Shown here piece after piece: positions 17,412 through 26,782 of a stretch of 64,000 nucleotides of DNA. A program made the translations under genes and the position numbers. This DNA comes from Ramlibacter agri (GTDB lineage: Bacteria; Pseudomonadota; Gammaproteobacteria; Burkholderiales; Burkholderiaceae_C): the NCBI RefSeq assembly GCF_012927085.1, contig NZ_JABBFX010000001.1:868001-932000 (forward strand), read 5' to 3'. Under the pieces are notes generated by a model that ran no database searches, was not told the origin of the DNA, and saw only the letters and a program-made list of their open reading frames with translations. How positions within the stretch are numbered: position 1 is the stretch's first letter; every line of letters begins with the position of its first letter.

Positions 17412-18395
17412 TTACTCCACGTACACGTTGGCGGCCTTGATCAGCGGACTCCACTTGTTGATCTCGGACAGCACGAACTTCTTGTGCTCCGCGGGTTCGA
17501 CGCGGTTGTCGTGCACCACGACGGCGCCGAGCGACTCTTCACGCTTGATGAAGTCCGGATCCTTCAGTGCCACCTTCAGGGCTTCGTTGATCTTCTTCTG
17601 GATCGCCGGCGGCGTGCCCTTGGGCGCGTACAGGCCGTGCCAGATGGTGACTTCGAAGCCCTTCAGGCCGGACTCCTGCAGCGTGGGCAGGTCCTTCAGC
17701 GCCGGCACCGTCAGGCGGTGCGCGGTGGTGACCGCATAGGCCTTCACCTTCTTCGCCTCGATGGCGCCGGTGGTGTTGGTGGTCTGGTCGCACATCAGGT
17801 CGATCTGGCCACCCATCAGGTCGGTCATGGCCGGGCCCGTGCCCTTGTACGGGACGGCGGTCATGTCCACGCCGACGGCGTGCTGGAACAGCATGCCGCA
17901 CAGGTGCGAGGCGGAGCCGATGCCGGCGTTGCCCAGGTTGATCTTGCCCTTGTTCTGCTGCATCCAGGCCGTCAACTCCTTGAAGTTGCCGGCCGGGATG
18001 CTTGGCTTGCCGATCACCGTCATGGGCACGTCGTTGATCATGCCCAGGTATTCGAAGTCGCTCTCCACCTTGAACGGGATGTTGCGCACCAGGGTGGGCA
18101 TGGTGGCCATGCTGATGTGGTGCAGCAGCAAGGTGTAGCCATCAGGCTGGGCCTTGGCGACCTTGTTGGCGCCGATGGAGCCGCCCGCGCCGGCCGCGTT
18201 GTCCACGATGATCGTGGTGCCCAGCGGCTTGCGCAGTGCCTCGGCCAGGTCGCGCGCCACCTTGTCGGTGGGGCCGCCGGCGGCGAAGGGCACGATGATG
18301 GTGATGGGCTTGCCGTTCGGGAAATCCTGGGCGCCGGCCGTGACGGCGGTGGCGAGCAGGGCGACGGGCAGCAGCGACTTGAGGAGGTTCTTCAC
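17412..18395 (-). CDS. Bug/TctC-family periplasmic binding protein
   Basis: The 327-residue protein resembles its neighbour: signal peptide (about 1-22, ATAVTAGAQ), then GKPITIIVPFAAGGPTDKVARDLAEAL, DNAAGAGGSIGANKVAKA and PDGYTLLLH. It should bind an organic acid in the periplasm. The GTG at 18395 (VKNLLKSLLPVAL) is chosen because AAGGAAA lies just upstream and it begins the signal peptide. The two Bug genes are distinct enough not to be a recent duplication, and a hairpin separates them. Confidence 0.9.
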   Translation of the reverse strand: MKNLLKSLLPVALLATAVTAGAQDFPNGKPITIIVPFAAGGPTDKVARDLAEALRKPLGTTIIVDNAAGAGGSIGANKVAKAQPDGYTLLLHHISMATMPTLVRNIPFKVESDFEYLGMINDVPMTVIGKPSIPAGNFKELTAWMQQNKGKINLGNAGIGSASHLCGMLFQHAVGVDMTAVPYKGTGPAMTDLMGGQIDLMCDQTTNTTGAIEAKKVKAYAVTTAHRLTVPALKDLPTLQESGLKGFEVTIWHGLYAPKGTPPAIQKKINEALKVALKDPDFIKREESLGAVVVHDNRVEPAEHKKFVLSEINKWSPLIKAANVYVE

Positions 18396-18497
18396 GCGGG
18401 TTTCCTTGCACGAAAACGAACCGCAGATCATAGGAGCGCTGCCTCGAAGCGGGCCCCCCTGCTTCTACTTAGCACTTACAGTTTGCGTTGGATCAAG

Positions 18498-19751
18498 TCA
18501 CCTGTAACTGCGGGCGTCCTCGATCACCTTGCCGTCATTGGGCAGGCTGCCCGGGGCGAGCAACTGCACATCGCCGCGCAGCTTGGTGATGTCGCGGATA
18601 GCGTCCGCGATGCGGCCTTCCAGTCCTTGCGGCCTGGAGGAGGCCTCCACTTTCAGCGTCATGCTGTCGTTGGCCATCTCGCCGCTCACCACCAGCCGCG
18701 CCTTCACGACTTCCGGAAAGCGGCGCGCGATCTCCGCGACCTGCCCGGGGTGCACGAACATGCCGCGGACCTTGGTGGTCTGGTCGGCGCGCCCGAGCCA
18801 GCCGCGGATGCGGGTGTTGGTGCGACCCGTGGGGTCGGTGCCTGGCAGCACGGCGGACAGGTCGCCGGTGCCGAAGCGCACCAGCGGATAAGCCTGGCTG
18901 AAGCTGGTGACGACCACTTCGCCGACTTCGCCATCCGGCACCGGCACGCCGGTGCCGGGCCGCACGACCTCCACCAGCACGCCTTCATCGAGCACCAGGC
19001 CTTCGCGCGATGCCGTTTCGTAGGCGATGAGGCCGACGTCGGCGGTCGCGTAGCACTGGTAGACGGCGAGCCCGCGTTCGGCAAACCAGTCCCGCAGGCT
19101 GGGCGGAAAGGCCTCGCCGCCGACCAGGCCCTTGCGCAGGCTGGTGATGTCGGTGCCTGCCTCGGCTGCCTTCTCCAGCAGGATGCGCAGGAAGCTGGGC
19201 GTGCCGGTGTAGGCGTCGGGCCGCAAGTCGGCGATGGCTTGCAGCTGCTGCTCGGTCTGCCCGGTGCCGGCCGGGAACACGGTGCAGCCGACGGCTTGCG
19301 CGCCGGACTCGAACATGAAAGCGCCGGGCGTCATGTGGTAGCTGAAGGCGTTGTGCACCAGGTCGCCGCTGCGCAGGCCGGCGGCGAACAGCGCGCGGGC
19401 GAGGCGCCAGTAGTCGTGGCTGCCGGCGTCGGGTTCGTAGATCGGCCCGGGCGACGCGTAGACGCGCGTCATGCCGGGACCGCGCGCCACCGTGGAAAAG
19501 CCGCCGAAGGGGTCGCTGCGCCGCTGCGCCTTCTGCAGCTCCAGCAGTTCGGGCTTGCGGGTGACGGGCAGCCGCGCCAGCGCCGCGCGCGAGGTGATCT
19601 TGCTCGCCTCCACGCCTTCCAGGATGCGGGCGAGGGCCGGAGCGGCCTGCTGCGCGTGCGCAAGCTGCGCCGACAGGGCGGCCAGCAACTGTGCTTCGCG
19701 CGCGGCCGGATCGCGCGTTTCGAGGGGGTCGTAGTGCTCGTGGTTCATCAT
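18498..19751 (-). CDS. phenylacetate-CoA ligase-family (PaaK-like) acyl-CoA ligase
   Basis: This 417-residue protein follows the PaaK fold rather than the long ligase form: an N-terminal helical part, a VYASPGPIYEPDAGS segment where PaaK has the Ser/Thr/Gly-rich ATP loop, GGEAFPPSLRDWF, CYATADVGLIAYE (the adenylate-binding position), and RGWLGRADQTTKVRGMFVHPGQV at the hinge. PaaK enzymes make aryl-CoA from aryl acids. The start ATGATG overlaps the livF stop, so it is the last gene of the LIV operon. The substrate is unknown. Confidence 0.85.
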   Translation of the reverse strand: MMNHEHYDPLETRDPAAREAQLLAALSAQLAHAQQAAPALARILEGVEASKITSRAALARLPVTRKPELLELQKAQRRSDPFGGFSTVARGPGMTRVYASPGPIYEPDAGSHDYWRLARALFAAGLRSGDLVHNAFSYHMTPGAFMFESGAQAVGCTVFPAGTGQTEQQLQAIADLRPDAYTGTPSFLRILLEKAAEAGTDITSLRKGLVGGEAFPPSLRDWFAERGLAVYQCYATADVGLIAYETASREGLVLDEGVLVEVVRPGTGVPVPDGEVGEVVVTSFSQAYPLVRFGTGDLSAVLPGTDPTGRTNTRIRGWLGRADQTTKVRGMFVHPGQVAEIARRFPEVVKARLVVSGEMANDSMTLKVEASSRPQGLEGRIADAIRDITKLRGDVQLLAPGSLPNDGKVIEDARSYR

Positions 19752-20551
19752 GCCAGCCAGCGCTTGCGGCGCTTGTAGCTCTTGACGTCGCGAAAGCTGC
19801 GGCGCTCGCCGCCGCCCACGCCCAGGTAGAACTCCTTGACGTCCTCGTTGCCGGCCAGCTCGGAGGCGGCGCCGTCCATGACGATGCGGCCGCTTTCCAG
19901 GATGTAGCCGTAGTCGGAGTACTTCAGGGCCATGTTGGTGTTCTGCTCGGCCAGCAGGAAGGTGGTGCGCTCCCGCGCGTTGAGGTCCTTCACGATGGCG
20001 AAGACCTCCTCCACGATCTGCGGTGCCAAGCCCATGGAGGGCTCGTCCAGCAGCACGATGCTCGGGCTCGCCATCAGCGCGCGCCCGATCGCGCACATCT
20101 GCTGTTCGCCGCCGGAGGTGTACGCCGCCTGCGAAGTGCGGCGCTGTTTCAGGCGCGGGAAGTAGGTGTAGACCTTCTCCAGGTTGCGCGCCACTTCGGC
20201 CTTGTCGCTGCGCGTGTAGCTGCCGGTGAGCAGGTTCTCCTCGATGGTGAGGTGGGCGAAGCAGTGCCGCCCTTCCATCACCTGCACGACTCCGCGCTTC
20301 ACCAGGTCCGCCGGCGTCAGGCTCTCGATGCGTTCGCCGCGCAGCTCGATGGAGCCCTTGGTGACCGCGCCGCGCTCTCCTTTCAGCAGGTTGGAAATGG
20401 CGCGCAAGGTGGTGGTCTTGCCGGCGCCATTGCCCCCGAGCAGCGCCACGATGCCGCCTTCGGGCACTTGCAGGGACACGCCCTTGAGCACGAGGATCAC
20501 GTGGTTGTAGATGACCTCGATGCCGTTGACGTTCAGGACGGTTTTGCTCAT
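19748..20551 (-). CDS. livF: branched-chain amino acid-type ABC transporter ATP-binding protein LivF
   Basis: The 267-residue ATPase has a Walker A (GGNGAGKTTTL), Q-loop, signature in TSGGEQQMCAIGRALM, Walker B (IVLLDEPSMGLAP) and the H-loop position replaced by AEQNTN, as is usual in LivF. It energises a LIV-type importer with LivG. The C-terminal tail RRSFRDVKSYKRRKRWLA is extra relative to typical LivF. Start at 20551 after a GGAC-containing leader. Likely cargo is an aromatic or other carboxylate, judging from the ligases in the operon. Confidence 0.92.
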   Translation of the reverse strand: MSKTVLNVNGIEVIYNHVILVLKGVSLQVPEGGIVALLGGNGAGKTTTLRAISNLLKGERGAVTKGSIELRGERIESLTPADLVKRGVVQVMEGRHCFAHLTIEENLLTGSYTRSDKAEVARNLEKVYTYFPRLKQRRTSQAAYTSGGEQQMCAIGRALMASPSIVLLDEPSMGLAPQIVEEVFAIVKDLNARERTTFLLAEQNTNMALKYSDYGYILESGRIVMDGAASELAGNEDVKEFYLGVGGGERRSFRDVKSYKRRKRWLA

Positions 20552-20571
20552 GGACGGTCCCTGCGTGTTCC

Positions 20572-21885
20572 TCAGGACTGGCAGTCCGCGGGGTCGCGAC
20601 GTTGCATTTTCTTGTCGGCCAGATACTTCTCCGCGCCGGTCTTCACCATCGGCTTGATGATCTGCTCGTCGGCCTGGTACCAGTCGCTGGAGAAGTTCCA
20701 CTTGCTGCCGTCCCAGGTGTGGATGCGCGCCCAGGTGGAGCCCATGTGGTCGCTGCAGCTGGTGGAGATCGGCCGCAGCACGCCGGCGAAGCCCAGCTGG
20801 TCCAGCCGCTTCTGGTCCAGCGCCAGGTTCTCCAGGCCCCAGCGCACCTGCTCGCCCGTCATCACCTTGCCCTTGCCGAAGCGCTCCTGGGCACGGCGAA
20901 CGGCTTCGACGCCCAGCATCTGGATGATCACGCCGCGCGTGTACAGCACGGAGCCCACTTCGTCCTTCGGGCCGGTGCCCTGGCCCTTGTCGTGCACGTA
21001 CTTCAGGATGTCCTGCATCACCTTGGGCTGCTGGCCCGAGGTGTTGAGCGCCAGCGCGTTGTAGCCCTTGGCGCCATCGCCCACGTCCTTCACGTCCGGC
21101 TCGGCGCCGGCCCACCACACGCCGTACATCTTGTCGCGCGGGTAGCCGGTGGCCTGCGCTTCCTTCAGCGCGGTGGAGTTCATCACACCCCAGCCCCACA
21201 GCAGCACGTAGTCCGGACGCATCTGGCGCACCTGCAGCCAGGCGGCCTTCTGCTCCACGCCGGGCGCGGTGACCGGGATCAGGTCCAGCTTGAAGCCATG
21301 CATGGTCGCGCGCTCCTGCAGCAGCGGGATGGGCTCCTTGCCGAAGGGCGAGTCGTGGTAGACGAGGGCGATCTTCTTGCCCTTCAGCTTGTCCCAGCCG
21401 CCTTCCTTTTTGGCGATGTGCTGCATGATGATGTCGGCGCCGGTCCAGTAGCTGCCCATGATCGGGAAGTTCCACTTGAAGGCGTTGCCGTCCTGCGAGA
21501 CGGAGAGGCCGTAGCCCAGCGTGATCAGCGGGATCTTGTCGGTGGGCACCTTCTCGGTCAGTGCGAAGGTGATGCCGGTGGCCTGTGGGTCGAACAGCGT
21601 CACGCCCGCGTGGCTCTTCAGGCGCTCGTAGCACTCGACGCCGCGGTCGGTGGCGTAGCCGGTCTCGCATTCCTCGAACGTGAGCTTCACGCCGTTGATG
21701 CCGCCGTCGCGCGCATTGATCATCTTCAGGTAGTCCTGCTTGCCGTTGGCCCACGGCGTGCCGTTGGGCGCGTACGGGCCCGTGCGGTAGGACAGCAAGG
21801 GGAAGAACTGCTCCTTGGCCTGCGCGAAAGCGCCGGCCGCGGCCGTGCCCAGCAGGGCGGCCAGCAGGATGGAACGCAACTTCAT
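20572..21885 (-). CDS. LIV-type ABC transporter periplasmic substrate-binding protein
   Basis: The 437-residue protein has a signal peptide (1-22, GTAAAGAFA-QAKEQ) and the periplasmic binding fold type I: NGKQDYLKMINARDGGINGVKLTFEECETGY, YGLSVSQDGNAFKWNFP, and IALVYHDSPFGKEPIPLLQ. It delivers ligand to LivH/LivM. Its length and sequence place it with Burkholderiales binding proteins linked to acyl-CoA ligases rather than with classical LivJ/LivK. The ligand is not known. RBS AAGGAGA precedes the ATG at 21885. Confidence 0.9.
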   Translation of the reverse strand: MKLRSILLAALLGTAAAGAFAQAKEQFFPLLSYRTGPYAPNGTPWANGKQDYLKMINARDGGINGVKLTFEECETGYATDRGVECYERLKSHAGVTLFDPQATGITFALTEKVPTDKIPLITLGYGLSVSQDGNAFKWNFPIMGSYWTGADIIMQHIAKKEGGWDKLKGKKIALVYHDSPFGKEPIPLLQERATMHGFKLDLIPVTAPGVEQKAAWLQVRQMRPDYVLLWGWGVMNSTALKEAQATGYPRDKMYGVWWAGAEPDVKDVGDGAKGYNALALNTSGQQPKVMQDILKYVHDKGQGTGPKDEVGSVLYTRGVIIQMLGVEAVRRAQERFGKGKVMTGEQVRWGLENLALDQKRLDQLGFAGVLRPISTSCSDHMGSTWARIHTWDGSKWNFSSDWYQADEQIIKPMVKTGAEKYLADKKMQRRDPADCQS

Positions 21886-21905
21886 GCTTTGTCTCCTTGT
21901 TGAAA

Positions 21906-22982
21906 TCAATGGGGGAAGGGCCACAGCCGCAGCTTCTGCTTGCCGGTGGACCACAGGCGGGCCAGGCCATGCGGCTCCACCACGAGGAACCAGACGATGA
22001 GGGCGCCGAAGATCATCGACTCGGCATGCGACACGCCGGCGGTGGAAATCGACAGGCCGACACTCGCCACCAGGGCCGGCAGGAACTGGTTGAGGAAGAT
22101 CGGCAGCACCACGATGAAGGCCGCGCCGAAGAACGCACCCATGATGGAGCCGAGGCCGCCGATGATCACCATGAACAGCAGCCGGAAGGACAGCTCCACC
22201 GAGAAGGCCGCCGGTTCCCAGGCGCCGAGGTAGACGAAGGCCCACAGCGCGCCGGCCACGCCGATGATGAAGGAGCTGACGGCAAACGCCGTGAGCTTGG
22301 CGTACATCGGGCGGATGCCGATCACGGCGGCCGCCACGTCCATGTCGCGGATCGCCATCCACTCGCGGCCGATCGCCCCGCGCACCATGTTCTTGGCGGC
22401 CAGCGCGAGCACGCACAGGAAGGCCAGGCAGAACCAGTACTTCGCCTGCGCGCTCTCCACCGGCAGGCCGAACACCTGCAGGTTGTTCACCGACACCGAG
22501 CCCGAGGACGAGTCGTTGGTGAACCACTTGATGCGCAGGAACATCCAGTCGGAGAAGAACTGCGCGGCCAGCGTGGCCACCGCAAGGTAGAGCCCCTTCA
22601 CGCGCAGGCTGGGCAGCCCGAACAGGATGCCGAAAGCGGTGGCGCACAGGCCGCCCAGCAGGATGGCCGGCACCAGCGGCATGTTGGGGATGCGCACGAA
22701 GAAGTTGTAGGCGCCGTAGGCACCGACGGCCATGAAGGCGCCGGAGCCCAGCGAGATCTGGCCGCAGTAGCCGACCAGCACGTTCACGCCCAGCGCCGCC
22801 AGCGCCATGATCAGGAAGGGGATCAGGATGGCGCGGAAGAAATAGTCGCTGGCAAGCGCCGGCACGACGAAGAAGGCGAGGGCGAGCAGCGCCGCGATCG
22901 CCCAGCGGTCCTGCACGATGGCAAAGATCTGCTGGTCCGCGCGGTAGGAGGTCTTGAACTGGCCGTTCTCTCTGTAGATCAT
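21906..22982 (-). CDS. livM: LIV-type ABC transporter permease LivM
   Basis: The 358-residue permease has about nine hydrophobic helices and LivM landmarks: LGVNVLVGYCGQISLGSGAFMAVGAYG, GIRPMYAKLTAFAVSSFIIGVAGAL (coupling region) and MVIIGGLGSIMGAFFGAAFI. With LivH it forms the membrane channel. It lies 2 bp downstream of livH and 20 bp upstream of the binding-protein gene. A 20-residue N-terminal extension precedes the first helix, which is common in this subfamily. Confidence 0.93.
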   Translation of the reverse strand: MIYRENGQFKTSYRADQQIFAIVQDRWAIAALLALAFFVVPALASDYFFRAILIPFLIMALAALGVNVLVGYCGQISLGSGAFMAVGAYGAYNFFVRIPNMPLVPAILLGGLCATAFGILFGLPSLRVKGLYLAVATLAAQFFSDWMFLRIKWFTNDSSSGSVSVNNLQVFGLPVESAQAKYWFCLAFLCVLALAAKNMVRGAIGREWMAIRDMDVAAAVIGIRPMYAKLTAFAVSSFIIGVAGALWAFVYLGAWEPAAFSVELSFRLLFMVIIGGLGSIMGAFFGAAFIVVLPIFLNQFLPALVASVGLSISTAGVSHAESMIFGALIVWFLVVEPHGLARLWSTGKQKLRLWPFPH

Positions 22983-22984
22983 TT

Positions 22985-23914
22985 TCAGACCCGATCAATG
23001 ATCTTTTCGCCGAACAAGCCTTGCGGGCGAACCAGCAAGAACGCAAGCGCCAGCACATAGGCGAACCAGATCTCGATGCCGCCGCCCACCAGCGGCCCGA
23101 TGTAGACCTCCGACAGCTTCTCGCCCACGCCGATGACCAGCCCGCCGATGATGGCGCCGGGCACCGAGGTGAGGCCGCCGAGGATCACCACCGGCAGGGC
23201 GCGCAGAGCGACCGTCGCCAGGGAGAACTGCACGCCCAGCTTGCTGCCCCAGATCATTCCCGCCACCAGCGCCACCACGCCGGCCACGCACCAGACGATG
23301 ACCCATATGCGATTGAGGGGGATGCCGACCGACTGCGCGGCCTGGTGGTCGTCGGCCACAGCGCGCAACGCGCGGCCGGTCGCCGTCTTCTGGAAGAACA
23401 GCGATAGCAGGGCGACCAGCACGGCGGAGATCAGCGCCGCGATCAGGTCTTCCTGGTTGACCAGGATGCCGCCTTCGAACACCTTGTCGAAGGCGATCAC
23501 CGGGTCCTTGGGCATGCCGATGTCGATCTTGTAGATGCTGTTGCCGAACAGCGTCTGGCCCAGTCCTTCGAGGAAGTAGGCGATGCCCAGCGTGGCCATC
23601 AGCAGGGTGGCGCCTTCCTGGTTCACCAGCTGGCGCAGCACCAGGAACTCGATGGCCCAGGCGACCGCGAACATGATGAGGCCGGCGACGAGGAAGGCGG
23701 CGACGTTGGCGAACACGGGGTTCGCGATACCGGTCCACTGCGGGATCCACTGCGCGAAGCGCGCCATGGCCAGCGCGGCGAACAGCACCATCGCGCCCTG
23801 CGCGAAGTTGAACACGCCGCTCGCCTTGAAGATCAGCACGAAGCCGAGCGCCACCAGCGAATAGAGCATGCCGGCCATCAGGCCGCCGAGGAGGGTTTCG
23901 AGGAAGAAGCCCAT
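22985..23914 (-). CDS. livH: LIV-type ABC transporter permease LivH
   Basis: The 309-residue permease has about eight membrane helices and LivH patterns: GGLMAGMLYSLVALGFVLIFKASGVFNFAQGA at the start, ADDHQAAQSVGIPLNRIW in the coupling loop, and VILGGLTSVPGAIIGGLVIG. It pairs with LivM. Spacing to livG is one base and to livM two bases, so the operon is tightly packed. Confidence 0.94.
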   Translation of the reverse strand: MGFFLETLLGGLMAGMLYSLVALGFVLIFKASGVFNFAQGAMVLFAALAMARFAQWIPQWTGIANPVFANVAAFLVAGLIMFAVAWAIEFLVLRQLVNQEGATLLMATLGIAYFLEGLGQTLFGNSIYKIDIGMPKDPVIAFDKVFEGGILVNQEDLIAALISAVLVALLSLFFQKTATGRALRAVADDHQAAQSVGIPLNRIWVIVWCVAGVVALVAGMIWGSKLGVQFSLATVALRALPVVILGGLTSVPGAIIGGLVIGVGEKLSEVYIGPLVGGGIEIWFAYVLALAFLLVRPQGLFGEKIIDRV

Positions 23915-23915
23915 G

Positions 23916-24743
23916 TCAGTGGCTGGTCCCGAGGTAGGCCCGGATCACCTCCGGGTTGGCGCGCACTTCGCCCGGCGTGCCGTCGCCGATCTTCTTGCCG
24001 TAGTCCAGCACCACCACGCGGTCGGAGATGTCCATCACCACGCCCATGTCGTGCTCGATCAGGACCACGGTGGTGCCGAACTCGTCGTTCACGTCCAGGA
24101 TGAAGCGGCACATGTCCTGCTTCTCCTCGAGGTTCATGCCCGCCATCGGTTCGTCCAGCAGCAGCACCTGCGGCTCCATCGCCAGGGCCCGGCCCAGGTC
24201 CACGCGCTTCTGCAGGCCGTAGGGCAACTGGCCCACCGGCACCTTGCGCCAGGCCTGGATCTCCAGGAAGTCGATGATCCGCTCCACGTATTCGCGGTGC
24301 CGGATCTCCTCGCGCTCGGCCGGGCCGATGCGCAGCGCCTGCAGGAGCAGGTTGGTCTTGATCCGCAGGTTGCGCCCGGTCATGATGTTGTCCAGGACGC
24401 TCATGCCCTTGAACAGCGCCAGGTTCTGGAAGGTGCGGGCGACGCCCATCTCCGCGACCTGCCGGCTTTTCATGTGCTTGAAGCTGCGGCCGCGGAAGGC
24501 GATGGTCCCCTGCTGCGGCTGGTACACGCCGTTGATGCAATTGAGCATCGAGCTCTTGCCGGCGCCGTTGGGGCCGATGATGGCGCGGATCTCGTGCTCG
24601 CGCACGTCGAAGGAGATGTCGGTGAGCGCCTTCACGCCGCCGAAGGCAAGCGAGATGTTGCGCACGTCCAGGATCACGTCGCCGAGCACGCGTTCGGACG
24701 CGGGCGTGGAAGTGGCGATGCCGCCGAGGGCCGGGTCTCTCAT
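23916..24743 (-). CDS. livG: LIV-type ABC transporter ATP-binding protein LivG
   Basis: The 275-residue ATPase has Walker A (GPNGAGKSSMLNCING), the ARTFQNLALFKGMSVLDNIM Q-loop segment typical of LivG, the signature position as LPYGLQKRVDLGRAL, Walker B (QVLLLDEPMAGMN) and the H-loop (LIEHDMGVVMDIS). The LPYGLQKRV motif in place of LSGGQ is common in aromatic-linked LivG proteins. It starts 2 bp after the acyl-CoA synthetase stop. Confidence 0.93.
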   Translation of the reverse strand: MRDPALGGIATSTPASERVLGDVILDVRNISLAFGGVKALTDISFDVREHEIRAIIGPNGAGKSSMLNCINGVYQPQQGTIAFRGRSFKHMKSRQVAEMGVARTFQNLALFKGMSVLDNIMTGRNLRIKTNLLLQALRIGPAEREEIRHREYVERIIDFLEIQAWRKVPVGQLPYGLQKRVDLGRALAMEPQVLLLDEPMAGMNLEEKQDMCRFILDVNDEFGTTVVLIEHDMGVVMDISDRVVVLDYGKKIGDGTPGEVRANPEVIRAYLGTSH

Positions 24744-24745
24744 GT

Positions 24746-26680
24746 TCACGCCGCCGCCCGCACCGGCGCGAAGGTGCGGGCTTCCAGGATCTTCAGGGTC
24801 GCGCTCACGCTGCCCGTGCGCCCGTCCTCGAACTTGACCTGGGTCGCGATGTACTGCTCCGTCTTGCCGCCATACAGCGCGTCGACCAGCACCTGGTACT
24901 TGTCGGCGATGAAACCGCGGCGGACCTTGTTGGTACGCGTGAGCTCGCCGTCGTCGGCGTCCAGCTCCTTGTGCAGCACCAGGAAGCGGTGCACCTGGCT
25001 GCCGGCCAGTTTCTCGTCGGCGGCGAGGTCGGCGTTGACCTTTTCGATGCAGTCCTGCACCAGCGCATACACCTCCGGCTTCTGCGCGAGGTCCGTGTAG
25101 CCGGCATAGGGCAGGTTGCGCCGCTCGGCCCAGTTGCCCACCGCATCGAAGTCGATGTTGACCATCGCGCAGACCTGGCCGCGACCGTCGCCAAAAGCCA
25201 CCGCTTCCTTGATGTGCGGGAAGAACTTGAGCTTGTTCTCGATGTACTTGGGCGCGAACAGCGAGCCGTCCGCGAGGCGGCCGACATCCTTGGCGCGGTC
25301 GATGATCTTCAGGTGGCCGCGCGCGTCCAGGAAGCCGGCGTCGCCGGTGTGGAACCAGCCGTCCGCCGTCCGCGCTTCTTCGGTGGCCTGCGGGTTCTTG
25401 TAGTACTCCTTCAGCAGGCCGGGCGAGCGCACCAGGATCTCGCCGTTGTCGGCCAGCCGGATCTCCACGTCGCGGCAGGGCAGGCCCACGGTGTCGGGCA
25501 GCACCTGGTGGTCCGGCTGCATGCAGACGAAGACCGCGGTCTCGGTGGAGCCATACAGCTGCTTCAGGTTGACGCCGATCGCGCGGTAGAAGGTGAACAG
25601 GTCGGGCCCGATCGCCTCGCCCGCGGTATAGGCCACGCGCACCCGCGAGAAGCCCAGGTTGGTGCGCAGCGGCCCGTACACCAGCAGGTTGCCGATGGCG
25701 TAACGCAGGCGGTCCCAGGCGCCGACCGGGCGGCCATCGCGCAGTGCCGGGCCGACGCGGCGCGCCAGCGCCATGCAGGCGTGGAACATGCGGCGCTTCA
25801 GCGCGCCGGCGTCCTCCATGCGGATCATCACGCTGGTGAGCAGCGCCTCGAACACGCGCGGCGGCGCGAAGTAGTAGGTGGGCCCGATCTCCTTCAGGTC
25901 GATCATCACCGTGGCGGCCGACTCGGGGCAATTCACCACGTAGCCGCACGCCAGCCACTGCGCATAGCTGAAGATGTTCTGGCCGATCCAGGCCGGCGGC
26001 ATGTAGGCCAGCACTTCCTCGCGCTCGGTGAGGTGGTCGAACTCGGCCCCGGCCCGCGCGCGATCGAGCAGGCTGCGGTGGGTGTGCACCACGCCCTTGG
26101 GCTGGCCGGTGGTGCCGGAGGTGAAGAACATCGCGGCCACGTCATCGGGCTGCGCTTGCTCCACTTCGGCGCGGAAGAAGCCAGGCTGCGCTTGCATGAA
26201 GGCCGCGCCTTCGGCCGCCAATGCGCCGAGCGAAGCCAGCCCGGGCTCGGCGTAGTTGCGCAGCCCGCGCGGATCGTCGAACCAGATGCGTTCCAGCTGC
26301 GCGCATTGCGGGCGGATCTCCAGCAGCTTGTCCACCTGCTCCTGGTCTTCCGCGAGCGCGAAGCGCACTTCGGCGTTGTTGATCGGGAAGACGCATTCGG
26401 CGGCCACCGCGTCCTGGTACAGCGGCACGGGAACAGCGCCCAGCGCCTGCGCCGCGAGCATCGTCGCGTACAGGCGCGGCCGGTTGGTGCCGATCACGAT
26501 CATGTGCTCGCCACGCGCGAGGCCTGCCGCGTGCAGGCCGCAGGCCAGCTGCTCCACCAGCAGCGCCAGCCGCGACCAGCTGGTGGCCTGCCAGATGCCG
26601 TACTCCTTCTCGCGCATGGCGCTGGCCTGCGGCCGCTGCGCGGCGTGCTGCAGGAGCTGGCGGGGGAAGGTCGTCTCCAT
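24746..26680 (-). CDS. AMP-dependent long-chain-type acyl-CoA synthetase
   Basis: The 644-residue ANL ligase has the P-loop (MFFTSGTTGQPKGVVHTH), the GSTETAVF adenylate motif, DGWFHTGDAGFLDARGHLKIIDRAKD hinge region and the long C-terminal part of FadD15/AMP-forming synthetases (YIENKLKFFPHIKEAVAFG). It makes acyl-CoA from ATP, CoA and a carboxylic acid. It is the first gene of the LIV operon, so import and activation are probably coupled. The ATG at 26680 is preferred over one three codons upstream. The acid could be aromatic or a fatty acid. Confidence 0.88.
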   Translation of the reverse strand: METTFPRQLLQHAAQRPQASAMREKEYGIWQATSWSRLALLVEQLACGLHAAGLARGEHMIVIGTNRPRLYATMLAAQALGAVPVPLYQDAVAAECVFPINNAEVRFALAEDQEQVDKLLEIRPQCAQLERIWFDDPRGLRNYAEPGLASLGALAAEGAAFMQAQPGFFRAEVEQAQPDDVAAMFFTSGTTGQPKGVVHTHRSLLDRARAGAEFDHLTEREEVLAYMPPAWIGQNIFSYAQWLACGYVVNCPESAATVMIDLKEIGPTYYFAPPRVFEALLTSVMIRMEDAGALKRRMFHACMALARRVGPALRDGRPVGAWDRLRYAIGNLLVYGPLRTNLGFSRVRVAYTAGEAIGPDLFTFYRAIGVNLKQLYGSTETAVFVCMQPDHQVLPDTVGLPCRDVEIRLADNGEILVRSPGLLKEYYKNPQATEEARTADGWFHTGDAGFLDARGHLKIIDRAKDVGRLADGSLFAPKYIENKLKFFPHIKEAVAFGDGRGQVCAMVNIDFDAVGNWAERRNLPYAGYTDLAQKPEVYALVQDCIEKVNADLAADEKLAGSQVHRFLVLHKELDADDGELTRTNKVRRGFIADKYQVLVDALYGGKTEQYIATQVKFEDGRTGSVSATLKILEARTFAPVRAAA

Positions 26681-26734
26681 GGGGCGCAATGTAGGCGGGG
26701 CTTTTGACGCCGATCTGTCTTTGCAACGACATTC

Positions 26735-26750
26735 CTAGGGATACTCCTAG
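26735..26750. promoter_or_regulatory. candidate operator in divergent LIV-operon/Crp promoter
   Basis: CTAGG-GATACT-CCTAG is an inverted repeat with 5-bp arms, midway between the divergent acyl-CoA synthetase (start 26680) and Crp/Fnr (start 26783) genes. Its core TAGG-GATAC-TCC closely matches a second site at 28354-28378. The binding protein is unknown; the adjacent Crp/Fnr protein is one candidate, though its usual TGTGA/TTGAT half-sites are not visible. Confidence 0.45.
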
Positions 26751-26782
26751 TAGGGCGAGCCCGAACGACAATCACCCATCCG

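Noticed and set aside
16338..18395. Two adjacent Bug genes as a recent tandem duplication
   Set aside because: The proteins share only family-level motifs and a hairpin terminator separates them; no long direct nucleotide repeat is visible.
16446..19778. Very long plus-strand open frame (about 1110 codons)
   Set aside because: It is antisense to two Bug genes and the PaaK-like ligase, all with clear family signatures. Its His/Arg/Gly/Ala-rich translation is typical of GC-rich antisense frames.
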